In this document: in pieces, positions 33,722 through 44,187 of the stretch
Numbering within the stretch: the stretch's first letter is position 1
How the letters are laid out: the number at the start of each line of letters is the position of its first letter
Assembly (NCBI RefSeq): GCF_051622035.1
Contig: NC_135360.1
Location: 3,531,501 to 3,595,500 of the forward strand
Direction of reading: 5' to 3'
Length of the DNA: 64,000 nt
Source of the DNA: Arctopsyche grandis
Lineage: Eukaryota > Arthropoda > Insecta > Trichoptera > Hydropsychidae
Program-made: the position numbers and the translations under genes
Notes under the pieces: model-generated
Database searches by the model: none
What the model was told of the DNA's origin: nothing
Seen by the model: the letters and a program-made list of their open reading frames with translations, nothing else

Positions 33722-36700
33722 TTATCGGCCAGTTTCTTGCTGTGGTTCTGCATTTTCTTGGGGGGCTCTCTCTGCTCTCTCTGGGGGCTCTCCGCTGCTT
33801 TCCATGTATGCCGGCTTTATGCGGTCTACCGATACGGTGACATTGGAATCCTTAATTCTCAGTGTGAAGAACTTCGGTCCCCTCTTCAACACCCTGTATG
33901 GACCATCGTATGGAGGCTGTAACGGACCCTTGGCAGCATCGTGTCTCAGGAACACCTGATCACTGGTGTGCAGGTCTTTGAAGATAAAGGTTGATCTTGT
34001 TCCATGGCGCCGCGGTGGACTGGGTCTCAACCTCGCCATTTGGGACCGCAATCTCTCTGCTAGTTCCGCTGTGTTGGGTCCTCCGTTTCGTTGTGGAGCC
34101 AGAAACTCTCCCGGTAGCCGTAGCGGTTGACCATATACCAGTTCTGCTGACGTGGCATTAAGGTCTTCCTTCCATGCCGATCGGATTCCCAGTAACACTG
34201 TTGGTAGGGCTTCCGTCCACCCTTCGTCTTGGTGGCACATGATCGCGGCTTTAAGCTGCCTGTGGAACCTCTCTACCATCCCATTTGCTGCAGGGTGGTA
34301 TGCGGTTGTCCTTATGTGTGTCGATCCCGTCAACCTATTCAGTTCCTTGAATAGAGTGCTCTCGAATTGTCGTCCTTGATCGGTAGTTATTCGTAGGGGG
34401 CATCCGAATCTTGCAATCCAACCACTGACGAATTTTTTTGCAACCGTTTCTGCCGTGATATCTTCCATAGGGATAGCTTCTGGCCAGCGAGTAAACCTGT
34501 CAACGCATGTCAATAAATACTTGTAACCGGCGGACTGTGGTAAGGGACCAACTATGTCTAAGTGAATGTGGTCAAATCGATTTTCCGGTGGCTGGAACTC
34601 TCCCACAGGTGCAATGACGTGCCTTTTTATTTTCGATTTCTGGCAAAATATGCACTCTTGGGCCCATCTTCTGCATTCTTTCTTCATACCCGTCCAGAAA
34701 TATCGTTGGGTCACTAATTTAGCTGATGCTTTTACCCCTGGGTGCGCCAATTGATGGATTAGTTCGAACGCCTGTTTCCTAAATTTCGCTGGCAAGTACG
34801 GCCGTTGCGTTTCTGAAGATACATCACAATAGATGGTCGTCTCTTCGCCTGGAATAGGTATCTTGGCAAACTGCTTGTCGGGATCTCGTAGCAGTTGTGA
34901 CAGTTCTGTGTCATCCTCCTGCGCTCGTGCTATTGCTTGAAAATCCATCCCGGAAATTGCTTCTATTCTTGACAGTGCATCCGCTACCACGTTTTCTTCT
35001 CCCGATACATGTCGAACATCTGTTGTGAACTGGCCTACAAAGTCTATGTGCCTAAACTGTCTTGGCGAACATTTCTCTGGCTTCTGTTGGAACATGTATA
35101 TAATAGGCTTGTGGTCAGTGAAAATAGTAAAAAATTTTCCTTCTACCATATGGCGGAAATGCCGGACTGCACTGTATATTGCCAACAACTCCCGGTCGTA
35201 AGTGCTGTATCTCCTTTCTGTTCCTGACAATTTCCTTGTGAAGAATGCCAACGGCTCCCACCCTTCGGGCATCTTCTGCTGTAGGACTGCTCCGAGTGCT
35301 ACATCTGATGCGTCCGTCACCAATGCCAAGTCTGCCCCTGGTTTTGGGTGGCTGAGGAGGGCTGCGTCTGATAAGCTATCCTTGCACTTTCCGAATGCTT
35401 CTTCCAACGCGTTGGTCCATGCAATCTTTGCCTTGTCTTTCTTTTTAGATCCTTTTAGCAACTCGTTGAGGGGCGCCTGCAATTTTGCAGCACCCGGAAC
35501 AAAACGCCGATAGAAGTTTATCATCCCCAAAAACTGCCTTAATTGTTCGATTGTAGCTGGTCGGGGAAATCTTTTCACCGCAGCTACTTTTTCTGCTTGG
35601 GGTTTGGTTCCATTTTCTGACACCTTGTATCCTAGAAATCTTACAGTTTTTGCTCCGAAAACGCACTTTGCTGTGTTGACTAAAACGCCATATTCTTGAA
35701 ACCGTGAAAAAAGTTTTCGTAAGTGGTTAATATGTTCTTCTTTGTTTTCTGACGCTACCAGCACGTCGTCAATATATACGTAGCAGAAATCCAATCCCCT
35801 TAGGACTTCGTCCATAAACCGCTGGAAGGTCTGTGCCGCGTTTCTGAGTCCGAAGGACATAAACGGGAATTCAAATAACCCAAACGGGGTAGAAATTGTT
35901 TTTTTTTTTATGTCTTCATTGTGTACAGGGATTTGGTGGTATGCGCGCACGAGATCAATTGTAGAAAATAACTTCTTGCCATATAAGGTACTGGCGAAAT
36001 CTTCTATATGCGGTACTGGATACCTATCTGGTATAGTGCGGGCATTCAACGCTCTGTAGTCCCCGCATGGTCTCCATTCTCCGTCGTGCTTAGGTACTAG
36101 GTGTAATGCTGATGACCAACTACTGTCTGATGGTCGAGCGATTCCTTCGTTCAACATGGTCTTGAAAGTCTCTTTTGCGATCTGCAACTTCTCCGGTGCG
36201 AGGCGGCGCGGCTTGCAACTCGCTGGTGGTCCTTCAGTGGTTCTGATATAATGCACAGTATGATGTTTCATTGTTCTGTTTTTATTTCCTGTCGGCCGCG
36301 TTATCTCTGGAAACTCTGTTAGTAGATGGTGAAATGTTGATGTGCCACAAATTGCTTTCACCTGCTCTACTTTTGCTGTTCCTATTGCTCGGCCCCTCAC
36401 TGAAACAGTTGTGAGACTATCCATCAGTTTCGCATTTTTCAAATCAATCAAAAGACAAAAATGTTTGATGAAATCAGCGCCAATAATAGGCCTTGATACG
36501 TCGGCGATTACAAATCTCCATTTGTATACCCGACGTAGTCCCAAATCGACGTCTACCTCCTTCCAACCGTACGTTTTTATCGTAGATCCGTTCGCGGCGA
36601 ATAGAAGGTATGATGTCGCTATTTTGCGACCCGGCAATATTGACTTCGGAAGGACACACAGGTCAGAACCGGTGTCGACTAGGAACCGTAGTTTACTGAC

Positions 36701-36754
36701 CTTGTCTGTTACGTATAGGCGGCAAGAAGTGGGGCTGGGGCTGCTTTCCGCCAT
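33722..36754 (-). CDS. pol: Gypsy pol polyprotein (1,010 residues)
   Basis: Domains appear in the usual Ty3/gypsy order. An aspartic protease with LVDTGSD lies near residue 26. The reverse transcriptase (about 185-360) has the YIDD box. An RNase H with [12 protein letters not shown] lies around 480. An integrase follows, with a zinc-binding H-H-C-C region and a DDE core (HLDIVGPLP, then TDQGRQFES), and the frame ends in a GPYRVL-containing tail of chromodomain or GPY/F type. The length is normal for the family. The products copy the element RNA into DNA in cytoplasmic particles and integrate it. The frame lies just downstream of gag in a different open frame, an arrangement the family expresses by frameshift or similar means. 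Confidence 0.92.
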   Translation of the reverse strand: MAESSPSPTSCRLYVTDKVSKLRFLVDTGSDLCVLPKSILPGRKIATSYLLFAANGSTIKTYGWKEVDVDLGLRRVYKWRFVIADVSRPIIGADFIKHFCLLIDLKNAKLMDSLTTVSVRGRAIGTAKVEQVKAICGTSTFHHLLTEFPEITRPTGNKNRTMKHHTVHYIRTTEGPPASCKPRRLAPEKLQIAKETFKTMLNEGIARPSDSSWSSALHLVPKHDGEWRPCGDYRALNARTIPDRYPVPHIEDFASTLYGKKLFSTIDLVRAYHQIPVHNEDIKKKTISTPFGLFEFPFMSFGLRNAAQTFQRFMDEVLRGLDFCYVYIDDVLVASENKEEHINHLRKLFSRFQEYGVLVNTAKCVFGAKTVRFLGYKVSENGTKPQAEKVAAVKRFPRPATIEQLRQFLGMINFYRRFVPGAAKLQAPLNELLKGSKKKDKAKIAWTNALEEAFGKCKDSLSDAALLSHPKPGADLALVTDASDVALGAVLQQKMPEGWEPLAFFTRKLSGTERRYSTYDRELLAIYSAVRHFRHMVEGKFFTIFTDHKPIIYMFQQKPEKCSPRQFRHIDFVGQFTTDVRHVSGEENVVADALSRIEAISGMDFQAIARAQEDDTELSQLLRDPDKQFAKIPIPGEETTIYCDVSSETQRPYLPAKFRKQAFELIHQLAHPGVKASAKLVTQRYFWTGMKKECRRWAQECIFCQKSKIKRHVIAPVGEFQPPENRFDHIHLDIVGPLPQSAGYKYLLTCVDRFTRWPEAIPMEDITAETVAKKFVSGWIARFGCPLRITTDQGRQFESTLFKELNRLTGSTHIRTTAYHPAANGMVERFHRQLKAAIMCHQDEGWTEALPTVLLGIRSAWKEDLNATSAELVYGQPLRLPGEFLAPQRNGGPNTAELAERLRSQMARLRPSPPRRHGTRSTFIFKDLHTSDQVFLRHDAAKGPLQPPYDGPYRVLKRGPKFFTLRIKDSNVTVSVDRIKPAYMESSGEPPERAERAPQENAEPQQETGR

Positions 36755-36840
36755 TAGCGCCTGCCCTGGAAGTTTTCCGCCTGGTTAAACCTGCGCGGTG
36801 GCGTGTTCCTGCGGCCTCGGGGACTCTGTTGTCGTGGTTG

Positions 36841-37614
36841 TCAGCGTCGGCTCCTCGCTGGGGAGTGTGATGGCCTTGATTCTTTCCGATTCGTCTCGTT
36901 CGTTTGTAGTAGCCGTCCCATCATCGTAGTCAGGTCATCTACCTTTTGATTTAATGTTTGGAACTCTCCCCGTGTCACATACTCATCATCGGTTTGCCGC
37001 CTCTTCTCTCTGCGGTCTGTCATCGCTGCCACGTGGGGGCTGCTGTCGTACCACCTGTCTGCCTTCCTGGCCAGCTTATCCAAATCGGTTTCGTCGCTCA
37101 TTGCCAGTTGCAAGCTTAGTCCCTCTGGCAGCCTGCTCTCCCACGTGGTTCTCAGCAGATCCTCCGACATTTCCTGGGCCGCCAATATCCGGAGGTCTCT
37201 CAGGAACTGTGATGGCTTCCTGTCGCCAATTTCCTCGCGTTCGAGGAGTCTGCGATGTCTCTGTCGTTGGCCGACTCCTAACCTCTCCAAAATTTCCTTC
37301 TTCAGGAAGGTATATCGCTTGAGTTTCGGGGGGGCCACGTGGATGTCCCAAATCTCCGTCATCACCTCGCGAGGCAAACACGCGATTGTTCTGCAGTATC
37401 GCGTGTTTTCGCTAGTGATTCTGGCGGCTTCGAAGCTCGCCTCCATCTGTGCGAACCATATTTGGGGGTTCTCGGCCCAAAAGGGGGGAAAGGGGGGCAC
37501 GGGCGCCCCCAAAAAGTCAAGATTTACCGTGCTTTGGTTGCGGTCGCTGTTCTCCGCGTTTTCCTCCATGTTGTTCTGCACATTGTTCTCCCCGCCTGCT
37601 TCGCCGTCGGACAT
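36841..37614 (-). CDS. gag: Gypsy gag protein (257 residues)
   Basis: It begins MSDGEAGGENNVQNNMEENA after the primer-site region. It contains the arthropod gypsy gag core (PPFPPFWAENPQIWFAQMEA, then FLRDLRILA), which forms the particle shell. An acidic N-terminus is followed by the core at about residues 33-190 and a charged tail. I see no CCHC zinc knuckle, as in several arthropod gypsy lineages. It lies directly upstream of pol. Confidence 0.88.
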   Translation of the reverse strand: MSDGEAGGENNVQNNMEENAENSDRNQSTVNLDFLGAPVPPFPPFWAENPQIWFAQMEASFEAARITSENTRYCRTIACLPREVMTEIWDIHVAPPKLKRYTFLKKEILERLGVGQRQRHRRLLEREEIGDRKPSQFLRDLRILAAQEMSEDLLRTTWESRLPEGLSLQLAMSDETDLDKLARKADRWYDSSPHVAAMTDRREKRRQTDDEYVTRGEFQTLNQKVDDLTTMMGRLLQTNETNRKESRPSHSPARSRR

Positions 37615-37687
37615 CGTGTTTCCACAATTGTCGGGAATAATAGGGGGGGATGGGGGTGCGCGCTGTCTATCACGTCGGGGTCACCAC

Positions 37688-37810
37688 TGTGGGTCTCGGG
37701 GGAACAGGGTAGTTCCTCCCCCACGAGTTAGGGCCGAATGGTCGAATGACAGCTCGACTACCGTAACCATGGCGACCGGTGTTGCCACCCTCTTCTATGG
37801 GGTCGCCACA
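37688..37810 (-). repeat. 5' LTR of the gypsy element
   Basis: 123 bp, followed on minus by the primer-site-like sequence. It should hold the promoter for the genomic transcript. Confidence 0.93.
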
Positions 37811-37989
37811 AAATAAACAATATTTTTATGGAAAACAAAAGTTTAAACCATTCTAAGTATTTTCTGCATACCTCTGAACTATTAAATATAATAAAGTTTA
37901 TTTCAGCTTCATGAGATGGGATGAACTGGAAATAATTATATTTTTAAATAATCTATATAATCTGTCTATCCACTATTAAAACTCCAATC

Positions 37990-38290
37990 ATAGATCCATC
38001 TCCAAATCCTTAACAACATTAGTGAGAGCTAAGCGTTCGGCATGAGAATCGGCAGTCGTTATATATTTTGGATTTATGTTCCCCAGAAATCTTTCAAAAG
38101 AGCAAATGCTGAAAAATTCTCAAAAGTTGTTTGACTTTAGTAGTGATAACTGCTAATGGAACAGCGCTGGCTATACTTTCTGTCAGAACAAAAGTTGAAG
38201 TGTGTTGTTGCAAATCACAGGATGACGCTGAGTCAATAAATATAATGTTATTATGGTTTGGTCTCTCTTCATTAGCGGAGTCGTGATTAT
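37990..38290 (-). pseudogene. MULE transposase fragment (probable)
   Basis: The minus strand reads IDSASSCDLQQHTSTFVLTE, then SIASAVPLAVITTKVK, in the style of the MULE core block (D-x-T/S ... VTFLLT ... AGA-PLGV-I-T). Stops follow. Short and tentative. Confidence 0.35.
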
Positions 38291-38357
38291 TACAGTAAAG
38301 GGATTTTCTATAAATTTAATTTTGGCACCTCCTATTCTCCCTATACATTGAGTAGTC

Positions 38358-38519
38358 TGTGGCGGCTCGCTTATACGACATGGTCGAGTTTGGTTGCCTT
38401 CCTGCGAGTGGGGACCAACTCGGTTGGGTTCGGAGAGCCGCTACTCACTCTGCCTTTAGCTGTCATATAATAAACACGTGCATTAACATGCCAGTCGTCT
38501 CATTCGTTCATCCCCCATA
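38358..38519 (+). repeat. Solo 162-bp LTR with 4-bp TSD
   Basis: Same LTR as in the three-LTR element at 9751-11847. It is flanked by AGTC on both sides (38354-38357 and 38520-38523), which fixes the LTR ends as TGTGGCGG and CCCCCATA. Confidence 0.88.
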
Positions 38520-38660
38520 AGTCTAACATTGAATGTATATTTTCTGTAAGAAAAGAATTTTAAATTTATTATGTACATATGTAGCTTTATAAAATGTTCA
38601 TTGTCATAATATTCATTACCTTGATCATACTAGTCACTTTTCCACCTCTTTCATATAAAA

Positions 38661-38935
38661 ATGCAGCATGCTGTTGAACTACCTCCACCACATCCACTAT
38701 ACTATGAAAATAGCATTGAAATCAGTGGAACTCAATCACGGGAATGTTTGTCGACTTGGAAACGATCCACCTTGAATTTGTTAGACAAGCATACAATGAA
38801 ATCCATCCCGGCAAAAAGCTTTATGGATAAACCGTCATCTGATGTGGAACCCAGGGGGTTATGTTTGTATTATTTAGAAAAGTTGGACATGATAGAGGAG
38901 TTAGATGGTGTTCAGCTATATCAACGGCTTCGAAG
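38661..38935 (+). repeat. Duplicated coding-like segment, copy 2
   Basis: Near-identical to 31414-31690 inverted. The 116-codon frame here is longer (MQHAVELPPPHPLYYENSIE through LYQRLRRKVYTDSLMYYICR). No recognised family beyond a weak BESS-like look. It may be the 3' coding end of a DNA transposon accessory protein. Confidence 0.4.
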
Positions 38936-39149
38936 AAAAGTGTACACTGACTCATTAATGTATTATATATGCCGCACTATGGAGTACACACACGTCAACT
39001 GTCAAATGTGAAAACGTAAGCAAATGTCTGTTAGTGTGTGTGTGAGCTATCGACGCGACACCGGTGGCGAGTAGTAGTAATAGCGTAAATTCGGATGGGA
39101 AACTTAGATATGCGGATGGGAAACTTAGATATGCTTTATGTATATAATT

Positions 39150-40735
39150 GTAATGATCGCCAATTTAGTAGTCGGCGGTCATCAGTGTAAGACAGGGAAG
39201 GTATGTTGACCGTATCCCGGTCTAACGAAACACGTGCTGTGTAGTTTGAAAGAGGATCGTTTATTTTCGTTCAATTGGTACAATGGTTATTGTATGTACG
39301 AAGAGGTTTCTTCGGAGAAGTGATCTGTATGAACTCCAGAGACTCACTCTGCCAGTGGAGGTTGCTGCGTTGGTTTATATATGGAAGTTCTAAGCGTGGC
39401 GTGTGCAAAAGATCTCTTTGTTCTCCAGGGCACGTGTTCTCAGGACGAGAGTTTTATAGCTTTGGGGTCAAAGCCAGGACGATGTCCGTAAGAGAATGGG
39501 GTCATACGCTTCCTTTGTTTCCAAGACACGTGTATACCAAGCACGTGTCAACCTATTTTCGAGGCGCGTGTTTTATAGGTTCAAGCGCCACACATGAATG
39601 CTTTTTCTTTGTTTCCACGAACACGTGTAAATGATTTTCAGGATATGTGTCGCAGTGGCCTGGTGAGATCATTGTTTGTTGTACTATATGCCTACATAAT
39701 AATATTAAATTTTTCTCAAATTCCTTGGGGGTGCTGCAGTACCGCAGTGCGTATGGACGAGCCGCCACTGTTTGTAACCCCTATGGGGACTGATCTAGTT
39801 GTGAAGGGGCTCTTCACCACCAGTCCGCCATGTATTATAGACGAGTTCGTCTGTGTTTTAGTAGTTAATACTGCTGTTTGTTTGAATAAGGTACTTTATT
39901 GTTTGAATATACAAGTGTATAAATATGTTGTTGAAGCGGCTGGAATCGTATTGTTCTCGAGACGGCTATTGGCTGTTGACTTGGTGTTATGGAGGATGAA
40001 CGAATGAGACGACTGGCATGTTAATGCACGTGTTTATTATATGACAGCTGAAGACAGAGTGAGTAGCGGCTCTCCGAACCCAGCCGGGTTGGTCCCCACT
40101 CGCAGGAAGGCAACCAAACTCGACCATGTCGTATAAGCGAGCCGCCACAGTGTCGTGCGGGCCGCTGGATCTGCAATGTGACGTTGCTCTGGATCCGACT
40201 GAGTTGCAAGTGTTCTTCCATCGTAGTGTAGTGCAGTGGTAGCTGTTCAGATGCTGGATGTCGACTGCTGTCGTGGTGGCTGCTGTCTGTTGACTGGTCT
40301 GCTGCTGTGTGTCGACTCTTGTTGCTGTGGGTCGACTCTTGTTGCTGTGGGTCGACTGAAGTTGTTTGGGGTGGACCTCCTTTTATATTGTTTTTGGGGA
40401 TCCACGTGACCTGTGTTTGGCGAATGATTCCGAGAAGTGCACGTGGTGTTTACGTGTGCAAGTTATGCGAGGAATGTGGTTTGTTGTTTAGGGTGGGCGT
40501 TTCTCGAATGTGCGTCGTTCCACTCGATTTAGTTTAATGGATGCAGGTGTTCTTCGACTTGATGTCTCTTCTGATGGGTGTGTGGGGGTGGAATATGCTC
40601 GAATGTTTGGCGTCGTTCCACTCGATTTGGTTTAATGGATGCAGGTGTTCTTCGACTTCGAGATGACGTCAATGGTTGAGCGTGAGAAATGTATTCTCCG
40701 ATGGCGATGACTAGATTCCTACACCCCTATTTAGG
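39150..40735. other. GC-richer unclassified segment carrying a solo LTR
   Basis: The sequence has higher G+C than its flanks, with many CACGTG motifs (39230-39560). It has a 20-bp tandem (TTGTTGCTGTGGGTCGACTC, near 40319-40358) and a related pair of about 60 bp (40507-40562 and 40602-40661, CGTCGTTCCACTCGATTTRG). The style suggests a large untranslated or LTR region of an unknown element. No coding similarity found. Confidence 0.35.
39988..40149 (-). repeat. Solo 162-bp LTR with 4-bp TSD
   Basis: Flanked by GTGT at 39984-39987 and 40150-40153. Same length and sequence type as the LTRs at 9751, 10675, 11686 and 38358. Confidence 0.88.
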
Positions 40736-40965
40736 AATACTAATCGAGTGATTATAAGGTTCTAAATTATCATTAGAATTTTAATTTTAATTTTATTTAA
40801 ATCAGTCGATAGGTTTGAAAGCTATGTTCAATTTAAAAACATTTATAAAAGTTTTCAAATTTTTTTTTAAATATTTTGAAATTTTCCTTCAGTTTACGAT
40901 TTTTTCGATCAAAATCGCCCGCTGTCAGGCGATGGGCAATTGAAATATCGCCCGCATACAAAGTG

Positions 40966-41068
40966 TTAACGATAACTATCATACTAACGAGAACTTGAGT
41001 GCCAAATTTTCATGGCAAAAGATGTCTTTGTGACCACGGAAAAGTGACGAATAGTCCAATTACCATTA
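40966..41068 (-). repeat. Partial TTCGTCAC-type repeat
   Basis: It matches the right half of 7023-7228 (ACGAGAACTTGAGTGCCAAAT through GACGAATAGTCCAATTACCA) with a small internal deletion. Confidence 0.65.
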
Positions 41069-41391
41069 TAACTATCGTATTCCTCCCCCCTCCTCTCTTC
41101 ACGTTACGTTTATGCAAGAATGTTGACGTTATTTATAGTTTTTTTTTTTACTTTGGATTTTTAAAGCAATTTTTTTTCTTTGGAGGAAAATTTAAACTAT
41201 TTGGATAGCATTTGTAATTGACTCTGGATCTACTTGCGAATTAATTAAGCGGAGGAGAGGAAAAAAAAGTCAAAAGGTAATGGTTGGATTTGGAAGCGTT
41301 ACGAGTGGAGTGGGTAAGTGTCAAAGTGACAAAATAACAATGTTTCGGTTGGAAGAGTTTGAAAGATCAATTTTGATTTGAGCAATTGAAA

Positions 41392-42235
41392 ATGGCCAAC
41401 GCGAACGATGGCAGTGGAAATGGAAATAGATATGAAAATGGCGACAGCAACGTCTCAATTTGCGAATTGGACGCGTTATCAATTATTATCAATTCTCAGA
41501 TATGTAAATAATCGCTACCGCTTTTAAATTTAATTTCCAAAAGTCAGCTCGGTGTGGAAATAAAGAGTCGAAGAGTATGATTATTTAGCAATGATTGACA
41601 ATATTCTTAATTACAATCACTTTTCTTTCAGGTCCATCACCGAGACACCAACGTCGCCAAACGAGTAAGTCACATACATTTATATGTTTATTGTTTCTGT
41701 ATTATTATCAATTCTTGGATATATATTAATAATCTCAATCGCTTATAAATTTCGGCTCAGATTGTGATTCCGAAATAAAAAGTGGAAGCTCGATCACATT
41801 ATACGGAACGTAAGTGTAACTGCTTATATCTATTATACGTATGATCATTTATAGTAAATCACATATACATATTTATATATTGTTTCTGTATTATTGTCAG
41901 TTCTTGAATTTGTTATTAATCGAATTATTTTCAATTTCAGCTCTGATAGCGATTCTGAAAGCAAAAATCGGGGCTGGGCCATGCGATCTGAAATGTAAGT
42001 TGTAACTGCTTATATTATTTATCGATGGTAGACAATTACAATTACAATTACAATCACTTTACTTTCAGGTCCAATGGAGAGGCTGCGTCCTCAATAACTG
42101 AGTAAGTCACCGATTAACATACACATGTATATTATTCCCATAATATTATCAATTCTCGGATATGTTAATAATCGCTATAATTTCAGTTTCAGCTCGGATA
42201 GCTGGATAAATGGATTTCATCGTATGCTGATCTAA
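41392..42235 (+). CDS. Micro-exon cassette 1, hypothetical Ser-rich protein
   Basis: Small exon-like units, each with a pyrimidine-AG before and GTAAGT after, lie at 41632-41664 (33 nt), 41756-41809 (54), 41941-41994 (54) and 42069-42101 (33), with a terminal exon at 42193-42235. All internal lengths are multiples of three and join in one phase: SITETPTSPN, SDSDSESKNRGWAMRSE, SNGEAASSIT, then SDSWINGFHRMLI and stop. A possible first exon starts at ATG 41392 (MANANDGSGNGNRYENGDSN). This copy shows decay: one acceptor is changed to TTTCGG, and the unit matching 45383-45429 has lost its 3' half and donor. No known domain. It could be a decayed duplicate of cassette 2. Confidence 0.45.
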
Positions 42236-42804
42236 CAAATTCTATTGGATTGTTTCCATGTCGATAAACGACGGCGGATCCTTTCATTTAAATATATAGA
42301 TATACAATAACTACCAGATATGTGAGCGTCAGTAATGCGTTTTTGAAAGGGTTAGACATATATTATTTCCTACAGAAATCCTTGCCCGTGCTATTTCCTG
42401 TGCAAAAAAGAATTTTGACTGCCAGGCATACACATCATTATTATCATCAAAATTTCCACAGTTTTCTCAAAACGTAAATATCAACATATAAAGGTAAAAA
42501 AATGTAATACTTGTTATTTATATGTATATTTAAAAACAATAGTTCATCAATATGATTTAATATAATGTTATATTACTTTTACTGTTTTCTTTATTTTAGG
42601 AAAATCTCTCCGCCTTAAGAAGCTCTTAGTTAAGGTGACCAGGTTTTGAAAATGTCAAAGGAGGATAATAAGAAAATAAAATCGTTTAGTAACATTCTTT
42701 ATTCAAATCAAATCTTCGATAATTAATGTATTTTAATAACGTTTTTATTTAATTTTTACTAGCAGGAATTACCCAACCTAAAAAATAAGCAAAGTATTTC
42801 GTGT

Positions 42805-42884
42805 GGACCTCCTGAATCGTTGAATAAATACTGTGAAGCGACTTTGGCCTTTCATTTGAATCCTGAACCGACCCCTACGCAACA
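42805..42884 (+). repeat. 3' fragment of a TGTTACG-type LTR
   Basis: GAAGCGACTTTGGCCTTTCA and CCCCTACGCAACA match the end of the solo LTR at 55941-56314. The rest of the LTR is missing; an old fragment. Confidence 0.65.
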
Positions 42885-42990
42885 ATATGTATTATATAAT
42901 AAGAGACTTTTGTCAATGGCTTCAAAAATTAAATACGAGAAGTTTGATTTTGTGTCTTGTAAGTAGTGTTGATGCAGAATTAGTCATAAC

Positions 42991-44050
42991 TAGAGACACG
43001 TATTTTGGGCATCTATTTTTGTCAATTTTAGCATTTTCATTTTGCATTTTAGCGTTTTAGGGCATTAAAAATTTTCAATTTTAGCATCTATTTTTATGAA
43101 GAGTTTAATTTTAAATAATAAAAAATTTCGATGAATTTTAATAAAATGTATACACATATATACAATTTAAAGACAACACAACAATTAAAAAATAATAAAA
43201 AAATTCAAAAATGTTTCGGAATTAAAATTACATTGAAAAAAACATAAATATAAAAATACAAAGACAAAAAATATGAATATAAAAATATAGTACCAATTAA
43301 AATTTATTAAAACTCAACATGCAGCATATTTCTAGAGACTATTTTTTAAGATTCGTGTGACGATCGGTAACAATTACATTGTATTTAATAAAATACCTTT
43401 CAGCATCCACACTATTGACGGGACACCAAATAGATTTTAGAGCTGCACAACCAAACTCTTCATATTTAATTTTTATTGCCATCAATAATAGCAATATATC
43501 CGGTGTGGATTCACTTTTTACAAACCTCTTTTACGTTTTTATATTCTCTATTAATTGTCTTAGAAAGTGCTGATATCCTTCCATACATTGAGCCTCTGTT
43601 AATACATTAAATAATGGCAAAACTGTTTCTTAAACATTAATATTAGATTTTGAGCCTGCCACAGATGGATTGAATAGTTTACTCAATTTTCGGACGAATA
43701 GATTCGTCTCATTTAGTCTCGAGTGCGAGTCTAGTTTTAAGGCACAGCTCCAACTGTCTTCTTTTCTTTACATTAGTAGACAAAAGCAGTTGCTTGGTTT
43801 CGACAGGAAAATCACCGTCTATGGTAAACTGCAAGCTCTGTTTTATCCCCTCAATTTCTTCACATAATAAATGGGCAAAGGGATAGGAAGACCCTTCTAA
43901 TTTGTCCATTAATTTTATGCAAATTTCACTTTTGTTTGTTATTTTAGCATCTATTCGCGTATTTTACGAATTTAGCATCTATTGGCATCTATTCCTAATT
44001 TTAGGATCAATTAAGCATTAATAGCAAAGTGCCCAAAATACGTGTCTTTA
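42991..44050 (-). mobile_element. hAT element with perfect 8-bp TSD
   Basis: The ends TAGAGACACGTATTTTGGGCA and TGCCCAAAATACGTGTCTTTA are inverted, with one mismatch. The 8-bp duplication GTCATAAC is perfect (42983-42990 and 44051-44058). On minus, decayed transposase pieces include MDKLEGSSYPFAHLLCEEIE (43909 down) and CPVNSVDAERYFIKYNVIVT near 43440-43340. The latter is the dimerisation block of CGGBP1-related hAT transposases. At 1,060 bp it lacks most of the gene. Confidence 0.87.
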
Positions 44051-44187
44051 GTCATAACTGATCATCATATACTGAAAAAAAAAGAATCATGGAATCGTTT
44101 TAACATGTTTTCAACGTCCGCTCTATTTGAGCTTATGTGACAATACTTCATCAATTACATGATTTTATTTGTTTATTTTCAGGTGTG

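Larger units (their letters stand above)
33496..37810 (-). mobile_element. Ty3/gypsy LTR retrotransposon, looks whole
   Basis: It has 123-bp LTRs at 33496-33618 and 37688-37810, oriented TGTGGCGACC to GAGACCCACA on minus. A 4-bp duplication AAAT flanks it (33492-33495 and 37811-37814). A primer-site-like TGGTGACCCCGACGTGAT lies one base inside the 5' LTR, and a polypurine tract (GGGGAGGGAGTGA) abuts the 3' LTR. Inside are one gag and one pol reading frame, both long and open, with no break that I can see. The two LTRs are identical by eye, so the insertion is very recent. No envelope gene is present. Confidence 0.93.

Noticed and set aside
34152-36788. Plus-strand open frames across the gypsy pol region
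   Set aside because: They are antisense shadows of the long minus-strand pol frame and have no similarity of their own.
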